Source: Apostichopus japonicus
Lineage: Eukaryota; Echinodermata; Holothuroidea; Aspidochirotida; Stichopodidae
Direction of reading: 5' to 3'
Assembly (NCBI RefSeq): GCF_037975245.1
Contig: NC_092565.1
Coordinates: 24,241,999-24,305,998, forward strand
Length of the DNA: 64,000 nt
Shown: positions 45,727 to 61,826 of the stretch, in pieces
How positions within the stretch are numbered: position 1 is the first letter of the stretch
How the letters are laid out: each line of letters opens with the position of its first letter
Made by a program: the position numbers and the translations under genes
The notes under the pieces: generated by a model
Databases searched by the model: none
Seen by the model: the letters and a program-made list of their open reading frames with translations, nothing else
What the model was told of the DNA's origin: nothing

Positions 45727-46040
45727 ATCCCGGCCCGCCTCCCCACGATGGGGGACTTCGCGGACGGAACCATACAACCTTGTCGGATACCCTCCTCGGA
45801 TACCAGGGGAGCTGGCCTCACGGAGATGACCACGTGATGGCCTTTTCCTCCCAGGAATTTTCGAGGGATGTAGTGGGTCCCGCCTACACCCACCGACAAC
45901 CCACTCAGGACCCACCTGTCACCCACCACAGCCCACCGGGGTCTCTTCAGGTGAGAACCACTTTTTGGATGGATCCTCGGGGTTTCCGCCCCTTGGTCGG
46001 TTCTCTCCCTCTTCTCCGTCCGGTGCCGCACCAGTGCGGC
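45727..46040. other. DIRS 3' non-coding region
   Basis: Between the internal complementary region and the right inverted repeat. It has open frames on both strands up to 129 codons, but these show no known domain and are probably compositional (GC-rich DNA). Confidence 0.5.
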
Positions 46041-46180
46041 CTGGAAATTATGGAAGGGAGATGGCCACACTCACATACAGACAATTGCCAGATGCTAGAG
46101 CGAGGTTAATACGGTAATGCATAGGTTATATGAGGTGAGTACGTCACTCATTAATTCACAAACCAGGTAAGGTTTGGGGA
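46041..46180. repeat. DIRS right terminus with inverted terminal repeat
   Basis: 46041-46139 is the inverted repeat partner of 40469-40566. The outermost part (46125-46180, ending ggtttgggga) is unique to this end and matches the internal complementary region. Confidence 0.92.
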
Positions 46181-47377
46181 ATATATATACATTAACGGCT
46201 CTGATTAAAGATCGCAACCATCTAGGAGTCAGGCTCACTAAATTTGCAACTTTATAAAGTTTTGTCTCCAATTTGAATAGCATAGAAAGTAATATGCTTT
46301 CCAAAATTTACTACTGTAGTTCTCATAGTATTCTGAGGAGATGAAAAGTTCCTTATGTTAGGTTTTCTTTGGTATTCCTCAATATTCCTGCCTATCATGT
46401 GCTTTCTGCTAGCACTGTTGAAAGCAATCATCCTTCTTTGTTCTTTTAAATTCTGGTGACATGAATTTTTGGTTCCTGTTACAACAGATACATATATGAA
46501 CTTTAAAGGAAGACCAGCGACTGTACTTTCAAATTTATGAATTTTGAGGCCAGAGCCAGATAGATTGAAGACCATGCTTTCTTACTATGAATATTCGATC
46601 TACCTGCAGATATATAAGATTTGTTTGAAATCATAAGGTTTTTAAAGAGGATTATGTTGGATGGGTTTTAGATTACAGTCTGTCCACAGAGTAGAATATT
46701 ATTAATCAATTACACACCAATGGCTTAGAAACATCTGATACGAAAGGAGACTTAAACTCTTGAACGAACTTAATACTTTGGATAATGGTAGAGGACAAAC
46801 AATCCCAGAGCATCTTGGTTTAACTAACACACGTCAGAGATGCTATTGATGGCCAGAACCCCCTCACATGTATCCTTGTTCTCGATACTTTAGAAAGACG
46901 TCATGTTTGTGTATGTGTGTGTGTTTATGTTTGTTTGTGCAAATATGCTGGTGATGAAGCAACACCTCCACACAGGGTGTAATCAAACCCTACGTATCAT
47001 GGTTTTGATGTTCCTCCATGCCAAAGCCGCAAGTTAAAACATGAAATCACAGAAAGGCACCTGTACTGTATCATATGGCTTCAATAGATGGAGCCAAAGA
47101 TGTTGAGCTAATTTTGTTTCCATATTGATCCAAATTTAAGTATTTACATCGCTCCTCTTGTACCTGACTCCCAGTCGACATATTCACTTTCCTATTTACA
47201 TAAATTACCAAAGTCTACAATGTATTTTAGCACTGTGCCCTCACTTTACTGGTACCACCACATCCTCTTCCTGCTGAATCTAAAATTCAAAGAAGCAACC
47301 TTGTTGTTATTTTTTATCTATGGATTTTTCTTTGAATTTTTGCATTATCTATGTTATCTTTGGCAATCATTCTTGAT
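46181..47377. other. Intronic sequence, no gene seen
   Basis: AT-rich DNA. A 107-codon minus-strand frame at 46252-46575 has no recognisable domain or splice context. A (GT)n run is near 46909-46923. Confidence 0.5.
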
Positions 47378-47790
47378 TCGGATGATAATTGTAACCTATG
47401 TAATCATGCAGGCGGATGGGTGTGGGTGAGTACTGTATGCGTGTGTGAGTATGCGTGCGTGTGTGTGTGTGTGTGTGTGTGATGACTCGCTTGTAAACAC
47501 GATATCTTAAGAAGGGAAGCTTGGATCAATCTCATGTTTTGTGTGTAGGAGTAACACATTTAGAAGAAGCCTATTGTTTTTAGAGGTCAAAGGTCTTTTG
47601 GGGTCATCAGGGGTCAAATTGTGAAAACCTTGTATACAACATACAGTATCTCAAGAAGGGAAGATTGGACCAATCTCATATTTTGTGTGAAGGAGAAACA
47701 CATGATTGAGTAGAAGAAGCCTATTGTTTTGGTAGAGGTCAAAGTTCATTTGGAGTCACCAGAGGTCAAATTGTGGAAACCTTTCATAAT
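47378..47790 (+). repeat. AGGTCA-rich dispersed repeat, copy E
   Basis: Starts ggatgataattgtaacctat and gtaatcatgcaggcgg, then a (GT)n run (47458-47481), gatgactcgcttgtaaacac, and two units with gatatcttaagaaggg, taggagtaacacattt and aggtcaaaggtcttttgggg with ggtcatcag. The head matches copy D (minus strand) and copy A. Confidence 0.83.
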
Positions 47791-48435
47791 CTACTGTATC
47801 TCCAGCCGACCAGCCTATTTGATAACATTCATGTGCGTGACGCCTCATACAGGCATGAGCTTTTTCTGCGAATTTGCAGATTTCTGTGATTTCTTTTCTA
47901 CCTCCGAAATTTACACCTCTCAATTTCCATGAATTTCTAACAACAGAGGAGAAGTGTAGTGCTGTAGCTACTGAATAGTATTTCAAATTGTGGAAACGTT
48001 TCATAATCTACTGTATCTCCAGCCAACCAGCCTATTTGATAACATACATGTGCGTGACACCTCATGCAGGCATGAGCTTTTTCCGCGAATTCACAGATTT
48101 CTGTGATTTCTTTTCTACCTCCGAAATTTACACCTCTCAATTTCCATGAATTTCTAACAACAGCGTTACTGTATCATTTGATCCGTCGTTTGCATATTTT
48201 TCATTACCGATGCATATCCAACCTGCAGGGGACAAAAACTATTATCCTAACACACTGTAGCATACGCACACTGGAGCCTATACCGCAATTTTTTCTCTGG
48301 ATTTTCATAACGTTCCCAAAATGATTGCAATGATATTTTCCCATTAAGTTTCCCATTATTTTCAATATTTTAGTATCATTAGGGTAGGGACAACTGAGGA
48401 GAAGTGTAGTGCTGTAGCTACTGAATAGTATTCCA
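47770..48435. repeat. Diverged tandem duplication, A-B-A'-B' pattern
   Basis: Segment A (caaattgtggaaacctttca ... tgaatttctaacaacag) at 47766-47946 recurs at 47987-48163. Segment B (aggagaagtgtagtgctgta with gctactgaatagtatt) at 47947-47982 recurs at 48398-48432. Short open frames in both copies (67-82 codons) are the same sequence and show no domain. Confidence 0.75.
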
Positions 48436-51339
48436 CATTAAAACTGACCATTGTGTACATTTTATGAACAGTGACTTTCTAATTATGGGTCGCCATGAAT
48501 GAAAGAATCAAGTAGGGTGAAAACCAAACACCAATTACGTTTATTGTATGACCTACTGTTACTAATACTATTGTAGTATCACTGCCTATACTTTATCAAT
48601 GTTATACACAATATATAGGACAGATGGCTTAGGGCCTTAGCTTCGCTGTTTGATGGGGGGGGGGCCCGGCCCGCCCCTCCTTTCGCCCACACTGCCAACA
48701 AATTTTTATGCCCAGCCCCCCGCCCTCCATCTGCCCTTGTAATTCCCAACTCGCCCACCCCGTAGTAGCTCCATGCTTTGATCTTGCAGCGATTCCAACA
48801 ACCGACTCTTCAAAAATCACTGTACCTACAGCGTGCATATCTCTCACTAAATTCCATAGTTCACTGTACTACTGCATGTACATATGCCTGCTTGAGCTTC
48901 ATTTTCAACTACTGTACACATGTGCAAATCCTTAAAACCTCCTGGGCTCTTTGCAAGCAATCATCTATACGAAAATTACAGGTTTTGTGAATAGATTTTT
49001 AAAGTAAAGTAGTTTACACACTAATGTGGCACCAAAATATAATTTACTGAAGCACGTGGTTAATTGAACCGCAAAAAAATTTGCAACAGAAACTACTGAT
49101 GGTAAGAATGCACATTTTACATTAGCAACTCTTAATGCAGAGAGAAGAAACATACTGTGAGATGGAATATCCTGTTCAGGATCAGAGATGTTAGCTTCCC
49201 ACAAATTTCATAGTTTGTCTCAACTCATTAACATTTTCTGATCAAATCACTGATCAAAACATGTATTCAAATATTACGTGATAGTCTCAGAAACAATTCA
49301 AGTGCATCTTCCTACCAGGAGTGATTGTCAAAAAGTATACGTTCTGTATGTGACAAGGCCTTTAGAATGTTATGATATTGGAGTGCACACATATGATAGC
49401 CTATATCGCGAACTTCACAATCTCTACACGGGAAAGTAACGTTGCAAGTAATTGTTGTTAAAAAACAAACTCTGTTTTCATTGAGCACTACAAATGTAAG
49501 AATGTTTCCAGACAATGGATAATGACTATTATCCAATCAAATCATAGGAATTTTGGAAAAGCATCATTGTCTATTTTAGCATGAAAATCTCCATAAATTG
49601 AGTGTTGTTAATCCTGTACCTTGAGGTTGCTTGTTATGATATATTTATTTTCAAACAAATTCAATGATCTGTAGTAAGAGAACTTTTGGTTCTTGTCAAG
49701 AAGTTGTGTTTTTTTTTTAAAGAAATCATGAAAGATGTGGTTTGCTGTGTTTTCCGTTGACCTAGTTGTGAGTGTGTACTTGGGTTTGTTTCTCAGAATC
49801 CTGCGTTTGTAACAATGCTGCTTAACTGTCGCCTAGTTAGGCTTTTATCTATGACCAATCTCAATGCAAATTAACAGTGAAAAATGGTTTGCTATCTGCA
49901 CATGCATTATGTACGGGAAGTTTTCATGCGCAGAGATTGTTCACAAACCTCACAGAGCATTTATAAACATACAGCGAAAGCATGTAAATTCTAAAATAAC
50001 AATTTAATACAGGGAACAGTTTAAGCTTATGAAGTACTTAGTGTGATTTAAATTTCATTCATAAATTTGTTGGGTTCATATGTTGGGTTCATATGTTGGG
50101 TTCATATAATTAATATTTTAATTTCTCAACCAATTCAAAAAGTATTAAACATGGATATCACCATGGCTTTGTTATGTGTAGGCAACCCCTACACAATAGA
50201 GTATAGTACTAGTGACCCAGGTATAGATTACTAACAATACACATTGGACATCCTTATCTGAAGTTTAGATATAAGAGCGTTAAATTACTATACCCTTATA
50301 AAAAACTTTCACAGTTGTAACCACTTTATTTTGAGTTTCGCGATATTAAAATTCATAACGTAATGACTCAAGACCCCTCTGTGTTGATCTGCAGAAAACA
50401 AAACCACAATATAAGATTATCTGTCATTTTGGTAAACCATTTTCGATGCCAAAGCATAGACCGAGTTGCTTAGGCTTCATTGTGCCAAACACTAACACCG
50501 ATAGGATAAAATTGGGTTTGTTAACACAAAAACGTGAAGGTAAAAATGTTTTGTGTCAGAACACCAATACACTTAAAGTGGCCACACATCTCCAAAATGA
50601 TTTCTTAAGGCATTTCCTAAAGGCTTGCCATATGTCATAATTGCAAAATATACAACAGTTTAAGGAGTTTTGAGACAAGTTTGCTGTTATTGCTGCTAGG
50701 TTTTGGCAAAGATTTTCACTCAACACCAGTTGCGATCTCAGATTTTTAATTGCATAAAAATTGGCTTTGATTTAGGCAGTGTAATGGAGTAATTTAGCAA
50801 TATTTTTTGTGCATCAATCTGCCGCTAAAAGACAAGATAAATAATTGGGAAAAGGCACAAAGTCGTGCTAATCGAGTAGCAGTTCAAAGTAGCAGTGAGG
50901 TACTGTATCAGCTTAGGACTCATGCATACCTAGCTACTGTATAGTATATGCCTAGTATTATAGGAGACCTAATGTAACAGAAGCCAAACTAACTTCTTAG
51001 GTATTTTTGCAGATGTTTATGTTTGTTTCAGACACTACAGTAGGCATAGATGCAGATTTATGATTCTGAGGTCTTGTTTTGCTTTGTTCATCACTTCCGT
51101 TGGTGGAAAAAGTTTAAATTTCATACTGCACAGAAACATAATTTCGAATTTGCAATTATGTAGCACCATGTATCTGCCTAAGTGCCTAACCTTTGTTCAT
51201 AGATATTATTGATGTTGTAGATCTGTTCTATGGAGACTTGAACAGCAATCATAGTGGCGAGTGAGTTTTGCGTTGTGGTGAGTAAATTTTTATTCACGGT
51301 CGCTAAATAACAAGTACTTTTAAAATATTTGTTGAGACA
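48436..51339. other. Intronic sequence, no gene seen
   Basis: About 2.9 kb of AT-rich DNA with one GC-rich island near 48654-48740 starting in a G11 run. A small triple repeat (tgttgggttcata) is at 50069-50107. No domain, RNA or mobile element was recognised. Confidence 0.5.
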
Positions 51340-51755
51340 TGAAAACCTTAAAAACATGATTTCTCATGTTAGAAATCATAGATACTTTTCATACATGGTA
51401 TATGGATTTGCCATATTGAGTACAAGAATCCTGTTGCTTGTGACGTCAAAACTCATTTGAGGTCACCAGAGGCCAAACACTGAAAACCCTTTACATGATA
51501 TAACGATTGGAATCGTGGATACTTCTCATACTTGATGTGTGGATGCATTACATTGTAAGACCCCTATTGGTTTTGGTGGAGGTTTGTATTGCCACGTACA
51601 GTAGACTGACCTGTGTTTACCATGCCATAGTGTAATTGTACATCAACATAGTAGTTCCGGCCATTTATATTGTAACAGCTATATCTGTTTAACAAGCTGT
51701 CTAGTGCAATGAAGTCATTGAAACTTCAATGCATTTTGCATTCTGGTTTTTACGA
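51340..51755 (+). repeat. AGGTCA-rich dispersed repeat, copy F
   Basis: Close relative of the last 420 bp of copy A: aaaaccttaaaaacatgatt, a cttttcatacatggtatatg block, ggtcaccagaggccaaac, then the same tail (gtattgccacgtacagtaga, tgccatagtgtaattgtaca, ttcaatgcattttgcattct). The 5' head and most internal units are absent. Confidence 0.82.
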
Positions 51756-52107
51756 GATCAAAACCTGTAAGTTTTGGGGAATATATGTATTTAATTACTG
51801 CAGGCATGAAGGATCAGCTCCCAAAGCCAAATGTTAGTCATCCAGATACCAGCATTGGATTGATGGTGATTTCTAGTTGGCATGTCAATGTTTGGTACAC
51901 AAAGAACGTGGAAACTATTGATTATTTACCTTGTTTCCTTTCAAGGAAGTTACCTAACATCACACACCCATTGCACTCCCCCTTCCTTATCTGGGATGAA
52001 CTCAAAACCTTTTAACACAGACCTTCAACATTGTCAAGAGCTCTCAAATGCCTTTTTTCTAACTGATAACAGTTGGTAAACATTCAGCCATTCAGCCATT
52101 TTAACAA
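51756..52107. other. Intronic sequence, no gene seen
   Basis: Short unique stretch before the hairpin array. Two overlapping open frames (65-76 codons) lack recognisable similarity. Confidence 0.45.
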
Positions 52108-55979
<3,872 letters not shown>

Positions 55980-56050
55980 AAACTGTTAGCAAACTGCTTA
56001 TCCACTAGAGAGCCTGTGTAATAGAATGTGTAAAAGTAAGTTGGCCTGAC

Positions 56051-56078
56051 GTTTCGATCCTAGCAGGATCTTCTTCAG
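56051..56078 (-). ncRNA. Hammerhead-ribozyme-like motif in the Penelope-like element
   Basis: On the minus strand the core reads ctgaaga, a 6-bp helix gatcct/aggatc with a short gct-type loop, then gaaac followed by gtc. CUGANGA-stem II-GAAA is the hammerhead catalytic core (the seventh core position may vary). Penelope-like elements are known to carry such motifs. Stems I and III are short and were not modelled, so activity is uncertain. Confidence 0.6.
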
Positions 56079-56410
56079 AGCCTAAATGACAAGTACAGTA
56101 ACAGAAGGGACAAAAACACGCACAGAAAACAGACAGGTTAAATGAGCAAGGTGAACACAATGAGATATGAAAGGGGATTATAAATAGAAAAGGGATGGTG
56201 AGAAGAAAGCAACAGGGGAAGAGGAGAGGTAGGAGATAAACAGTGGAGGGACAAAGAGAGGATTAAAGGAACAGGGTAGGGAATAAACTGGAGAGGGACA
56301 AAGACAGAAAGGTGTGGAGAAAAAAGGAGGGGAAGAGAGCTGTGGGAGGACGAGTGAAAGAGGGGGGGGGAAGGGAACAAGGGGAGAAGGAGTGGGGGAC
56401 AGAAGAAAAG

Positions 56411-56740
56411 TTAGTCATGTCCTTCCTGAATGTTAAGCCCATGAGGTTGAATGGTGCGAAGGCGTTGCATCCAGAGCCTCTCTCTGCTGATTCGTACTAG
56501 GTCAGGGCGGCTACCTAAGGATTCAATCCCCTGTAGGGACATGTCATTAATGGTATGGTTGGGAAGGTTAAAATGTTCTCCAACTGGGGTCTCTGTCTTC
56601 ATGGTGTTGACTGTGGATCTGTGACCATAGAATCGCTTCTTGAGGGTGGTTTTGGTTTCGCCAACATACTGGATGCCGCAAACTCTACAAGAGATCAGAT
56701 AGATGACATTGGTGGTAGTGCAAGGATGTGACCCTTTATT
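56411..56740 (-). pseudogene. GIY-YIG endonuclease domain of a Penelope-like element
   Basis: A minus-strand frame of about 109 codons to the stop at 56411. It reads NKGSHPCTTTNVIYLISC then RVCGIQYVGETKTTLKKR, with a Cys-rich lead-in and the VIYLI...IQYVGET form of the GIY-YIG signature. It continues with FYGHRST, GEHFNLPNHTINDM (His typical of the family) and RISRERLWMQRLRTIQPHGL. In Penelope-like elements this domain nicks the target DNA after the reverse transcriptase domain. The RT part is absent and there is no start codon, so this is a 5'-truncated relic, although the visible part has no stop or frameshift. Confidence 0.9.
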
Positions 56741-56745
56741 TATTA

Positions 56746-57260
56746 GCTGACGATTTCAATGTTTGATATTATGTGTAAATAATTTGTAAATATGTGTGGA
56801 TAATCAGCCTAACACAGATAGACAGTCAATGTCTTAATATGTTCAATGTGTTCCAACTGTTAAGCTCATGGACAGATGGATAAGGTTGTTTTTATTGGCC
56901 AATTGCAATGAAACATACCAGAGTGACTATTTTGTGATAGTATTTTTGCCTAACTAAGAACCTTTTTCAGATTTTGGAGATGTTTGTGATCAAATTGACC
57001 AATTCTTTGCAATTGGTTACAATGATGTCTTTATCTTGCCTTTGAAATTTTAAGAAGCATTTTCAGCTGATTGGTTTCGAAGTATATTCTTCATTCCCAG
57101 CCTCAATAATATGTAATATTTAATAATATCTTGTAAATTTGTCAGACCTATAAATCCACACCTCACATAGTTTTATAAACAGTTCATAATTTTTTAATTG
57201 GCAGATTAGAATGCTCTTTCCATGTCTAACTCTTTGTCTTTAAAAATTTAATTACACCTT
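56746..57260. other. Intronic sequence, no gene seen
   Basis: AT-rich DNA between the Penelope-like relic and the next repeat. Confidence 0.5.
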
Positions 57261-59160
57261 TTTGGTTCCTTGCTTTAGCAAAAGGAACATATGTAGTCAG
57301 GTTGGCGTGGTGTGTGTGTGTGTCTGTGTGTGCATCTGTGACACTTGCTTGGGTACGCTCTATCTCAGTAAGGGAAAGTTGGATTGAGGCCAAACTTGGA
57401 CTGTAGATCCGCCATATAGAGAAGGTGTGCCCTTTTGTTTTTGGTGCCCACAAAGGTCACCAAAGGTCAGTGATGGTCCAAAAAACGAAAATATTAAAAC
57501 TGCAATAACTCCCAGTGCCAATACAAGGTTGATATCTTGGGACAAGTTGTGAACTGGTTAGGGGAACATTTTGAAACTTAACTTTCATGTGATCCAAGGT
57601 CACTAAAGGTCAATTAATGATAAAAAAAACTAGTATTTTTGCGATAACTTGAGAATGAATTGTCTGTTAAGGTTGGGAGTTGCTTCAATATAATCCAATT
57701 GTTGACCAGCATCTGGATGACCATTGACCTCAATTTGACCTCTGGTGACCTTTAAGTGTTTTAGGGATTTGTACAGGTTCGATGATATTTTCAGATGTTA
57801 AAGGTACCTTCTGATCATAAATGTCAATAGGTTTGACCCCTGTGTGACCTTCGTGTGCGAAGTTATACGAGGTCAAAGTGAATTTTCAGACATTTAATGC
57901 AATAACTCCCAGTGCCAAGGTGTGACATGGTTGATATTTTGGGACAAGTTGCAAATGGTATAGGGGTATATTTTCAAACTTAACGGTCATGTGATCTGAG
58001 GTCACCAAAGGTCAATTAATGTTAAAAACTAGTATTTTGGGGGGAGAAAATGGGCAAAGAAAAAATTGTTGGAATTTTTATAGTTTTGATGGTATATTCA
58101 AGTCGCACCAATCAAATATGTCAATGGGTTGACCCCAGGTAACCTCTGTGTGTGAAGTTATACGAGGTCAAAGTTAATTTTCAGACATTTAGTGCAATAA
58201 CTCCCAGTGCCAAGGTGTGACACTGTTGATATTTTGGGACAAGTTGCAACTGGTAAAGGGGAATATTTTCAAACTTAACGGTCATGTGATCTGAGGTCAC
58301 CAAAGGTCAATTAATGTTAAAAACTAGTATTTTGGGGGGAGAAAATGGGCAAAGAAAAAATTGTTGGAATTTTTATAGTTTTGATGGTATATTCAAGTCG
58401 CACCAATCAAATATGTCAATGGGTTGACCCCAGGTAACCTCTGTGTGTGAAGTTATACGAGGTCAAAGTTAATTTTCAGACATTTAGTGCAATAACTCCC
58501 AGTGCCAAGGTGTGACACTGTTGATATTTTGGGACAAGTTGCAACTGGTAAAGGGGAATATTTTCAAACTTAACGGTCATGTGATCTGAGGTCACCAAAG
58601 GTCAATTAATGTTAAAAACTAGTATTTTGGGGGGAGAAAATGGGCAAAGAAAAAATGTTTGAATTTTTACAGTTTTGGTTCTCTAGTTAGGTCTCACCGA
58701 TCAAAAATGTCAATTGGTTGACCCCCGGGTGACCTTTGTGTGTGAAGTTATGTATACAACTTCAAAGTTAATTTTTAGACATATAATGCAGTTAACTCCC
58801 AATGCCAAGGTGTGACATGGTTGATATTTTGGGACAAGTTGTGAATGGGGTGGTTGTCATTTTCAAACTTAACGGTCATGTGATTTGAGGTCACGAATGT
58901 TATCATATCTGTTGACCCGATTGTAGGTGACCTTACATTTCTTACAATTTCAACGCCATATTCAGATCTCAAAAGTGCCTACCGATCAAAAATCCGATCA
59001 CAATTTGTGATCACAAAAGTGTTGGCTATAGTGTTGGTTACTTTATGGGTACATGTAAGACCACAATTACTTGGACTATTTGAGCCCAATCTTGCCTGAT
59101 AATATTATGTGTGTTGTCATATACCCCTATGCAAGGAACCACAGTGCCCTTGGGCTCTTG
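57261..59160 (+). repeat. AGGTCA-rich dispersed repeat, copy G (long, GGTTCCTTGC ends)
   Basis: Bounded by ggttccttgc (57264-57273) and gcaaggaacc (59131-59140), with the same right-end extension (agtgcccttgggctcttg) as copy B. The left end folds as ttccttgctttagcaaaagg. Then come a (TG)n run, gacacttgcttgggtac, AGGTCA-containing units (caaaggtcaccaaaggtcag, gaggtcaccaaaggtcaatt) and four tandem copies of a 295-bp unit (57886, 58181, 58476, about 58774), the second and third nearly identical. Confidence 0.85.
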
Positions 59161-61826
59161 TTATCTTTATAATCGTCTCAACTATCCTCAATTTTTCTAT
59201 TTTCTTAATATTTTGGCGAGTGAGAACAAAGACTATATGAGCTTCAGGGCACGTCTTTTCATACTTTATACTGCTAACGCCATTTTATGACGAATTTATG
59301 ACTAGTAACTGGATTGTGTTTCGAATGTTTTTGGATACTGAGGTCAAACTCAGGACTATTATTAGCGTGTATGTTGTTAATCATAGCAACATGGCGACTG
59401 TCTAGCACTCGTTAATCTAGGGTGACTCACGTTGAGTTGCATATCAAACTCTTGTTTATTTGACACCCAACTCCTTAAGTCAATGGGCCATATAATGTAT
59501 TTTCATGGAACAGTAGACAATATTTCAACAAATTAGCATTTATGGATTTTTTTTATTTATTTTGGTTCAGGAACTGTCGCTCCCTTTAGCTGAAGTTATT
59601 TTTACTTATGAGTGCCACAGACCAATGACTGTTAGTAAGGGTAAGAGAAACTGACCTACATTATTAAGTTGTCTGTTGTAGATGTAAAGTACCTGTGAAC
59701 CATCTTTGACAGGGTCTAGGGAGAGGAAGGACAGAGAAAGGAGGGACGAGGAAGCCGTGTAAAGTGTGGGGGGGGGGGAGGAGGGGTTGACTGGTTCTGT
59801 AAGTTTTGCATGAGTTTTGATGAGTTGTCAAATAAAGATCAATTGCAGAGAGATAGAATTAGTGCCAATTAAATTTAACATTTTATAAGAATTTGATTTC
59901 CAGATGGACTTAATGTTGATGTGTCATAAGGACTCTAACTACTGTATTAATTTATTACTGGCAATGAATTGTGGAGGGTCTTTGTGTAATTCTAGGCAAG
60001 AGATAGTGAGGGGAGGAAAGGGAAGGACAAGGAAGTGGCTTGACTTTTGTTCAGTACAGTTTCAGTGCGTTTTTGCTTGTCAAGAAACAATCAACTGAAG
60101 ATTTCAATTAAGAAATTATTAGATTAATTATAATAAAAGGTTCTTTTGTTTTGTGAAGACGGAATTACTTTGTGAGAAGTAACTTAATTGTATTGTTCAG
60201 CCCAGCATGTATATGTACATCAGAGCTTGTTGAAAACTTGACAACATGGTAGTCTGCAATACTGCAATTAGCTGTGTGGTCTTTGTATGCAAGTCCCACG
60301 TAGGGTGTGGAGGGGGAGGGGGAGCCCCCATGGGGATCCTCCCTTCAGGAATACTGGCAAAGTTAAGATATCAAATGGTGCATTCTGAGGCACATTTAAT
60401 AAGGTCTGTAATTAAGGTGTAAACACAAGGTTGTGCTATTAAATACTTTTTGGGTTCTAAACAAAGTCTGAATGTTTTTCCACCAATTAAGTAAGAGGTG
60501 AAGGGCAATGACTTTTGGGTCATCATCACCATCCCTCTTCATTCAGCTGGCTCTGGAACGATTAACTACTGCGGAGACTGAAGACGGGTCATCTGTGTAA
60601 GTCCAGTACTGATTGGGGTCGCTCAAAAACAATTTCCTGTGCATAGATTGCGTTCGGCAAAAACGGGCAGCGAACCACCGCACTACAAGGCCGTCGCCGT
60701 CAGCCATTCTGGAAAATTTCTGATCAGGACTTCATAAACACACAGACATTGACCAACTTTCGAACATTATCTATGTTACCGAGGGCAAAGTTGAACTTGG
60801 GTTGTCTTTCAGTTTGGGCAGTGTGCGACAAGCTTAACAATAAACAAAACATTATAATGTTCAAAGGTTGTTAATGTAGTTGGAACGATCACTGCTATTT
60901 CTTAGTATCACAAGTGTCACATGTCTTCTTTATTGTTAATACCTTCTGATATCGCTGGAAGCTATGACCCCACTCACAGCTGTCCAGCACTGGCAAATGT
61001 CATACTGTGCGCCCTGCATCAGCAAATTACAAACACAAGTAAAAATACAGAGCATTAGAACCCAGGTATGAAATTGCTTGAACTGAAACATCACAATGAG
61101 TTTGGAAAAAAGTCTCCTGAAAATATGTCACAGGGGATTATATATATAGATTGTGAAAAACATGATATGTGATTTGGTTGTGCCTATCAGCACATCATAT
61201 TACAGCTGTCATAATGATGTAATCAACATTCAGTTGTTGTCAATTTGGAGTAATTGAGTCTCAGGGTCAGAGTTTTGGTTTCAGAAGAACTGACAACTAT
61301 AGTGAATCTGGTTTAATGGTTGGGATGATCCATTTTTGAGAAGGCTGTGTTGAATATACAGTAGCGTTTCTAAGGCTGGCTTACATGCAATCCAGGTTGA
61401 CTCCACCTAGCCAGTTAGGAGATCACATTTCTCTTGAGTAAAGTGTTTGCAGAAGAGGGTTCAATTCAGGCAGAACGAGGGGGGGGGGGTGGGAGTGAGG
61501 GAGGGAGGGTGATAGAAAGATCTTTCCTCTCTTACTAGTCTAACTAGCTCACAACAATTGGTAACAAAGTTCAAATGGTAGTGGGATATGGCACTTGCAT
61601 TAAAATGAGCAAAACGCAAAGTTAACTCGAAAAAGTCAGTACGCCACAAAATGAATCCTCTGTGCAGTCTGTATTATTAATTCCAGTAGTTTTCTTCAAC
61701 AAAAGTCACCTTCGATCTCATTTGATCAATATTATTGCGGCGTCGATCTTCCATCTGTACTGTCAACTTGCAAAGTTCCATCCATCAAAAATATATATCT
61801 ATTCTTGTTGTTTCTTTGACCTGCAG
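59161..61826 (+). other. CCDC186 last intron, 3' part
   Basis: AT-rich intron with G-rich patches (59768-59785, 60306-60330, 61478-61510). No mobile element, RNA or extra exon was recognised. It ends in a T-rich tract and ctgcag acceptor. Confidence 0.6.

Larger units (their letters stand above)
40449..46180 (+). mobile_element. DIRS-like tyrosine-recombinase retrotransposon, full-length but decayed
   Basis: About 5.73 kb. It has inverted terminal repeats, three overlapping coding regions in the order Gag-like, RT-RNase H-methyltransferase-like, and tyrosine recombinase, and an internal complementary region (45629-45726) that matches the outer end of both termini. This is the canonical DIRS layout, different from Ngaro-type split direct repeats. 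GC content is much higher than in the surrounding intron. Integration by a tyrosine recombinase leaves no target duplication, and none is obvious. Multiple stops and frameshifts show it is no longer autonomous. Confidence 0.93.
55980..56745 (-). mobile_element. 5'-truncated Penelope-like element (3' end)
   Basis: Reading the minus strand: GIY-YIG coding end (56740 to 56411), a 290-bp polypyrimidine stretch (polypurine on the plus strand, 56110-56400), a hammerhead-like motif (56078-56051), and the tail cgtcaggccaacttactttt with gagcctgtgtaata-type sequence. I know this tail as characteristic of Penelope-like elements. The reverse transcriptase is missing. Confidence 0.82.

Noticed and set aside
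41062-46070. Minus-strand open frames up to 129 codons within the DIRS element
   Set aside because: They are shadows opposite Gag, RT and recombinase regions in GC-rich DNA and show no domain.
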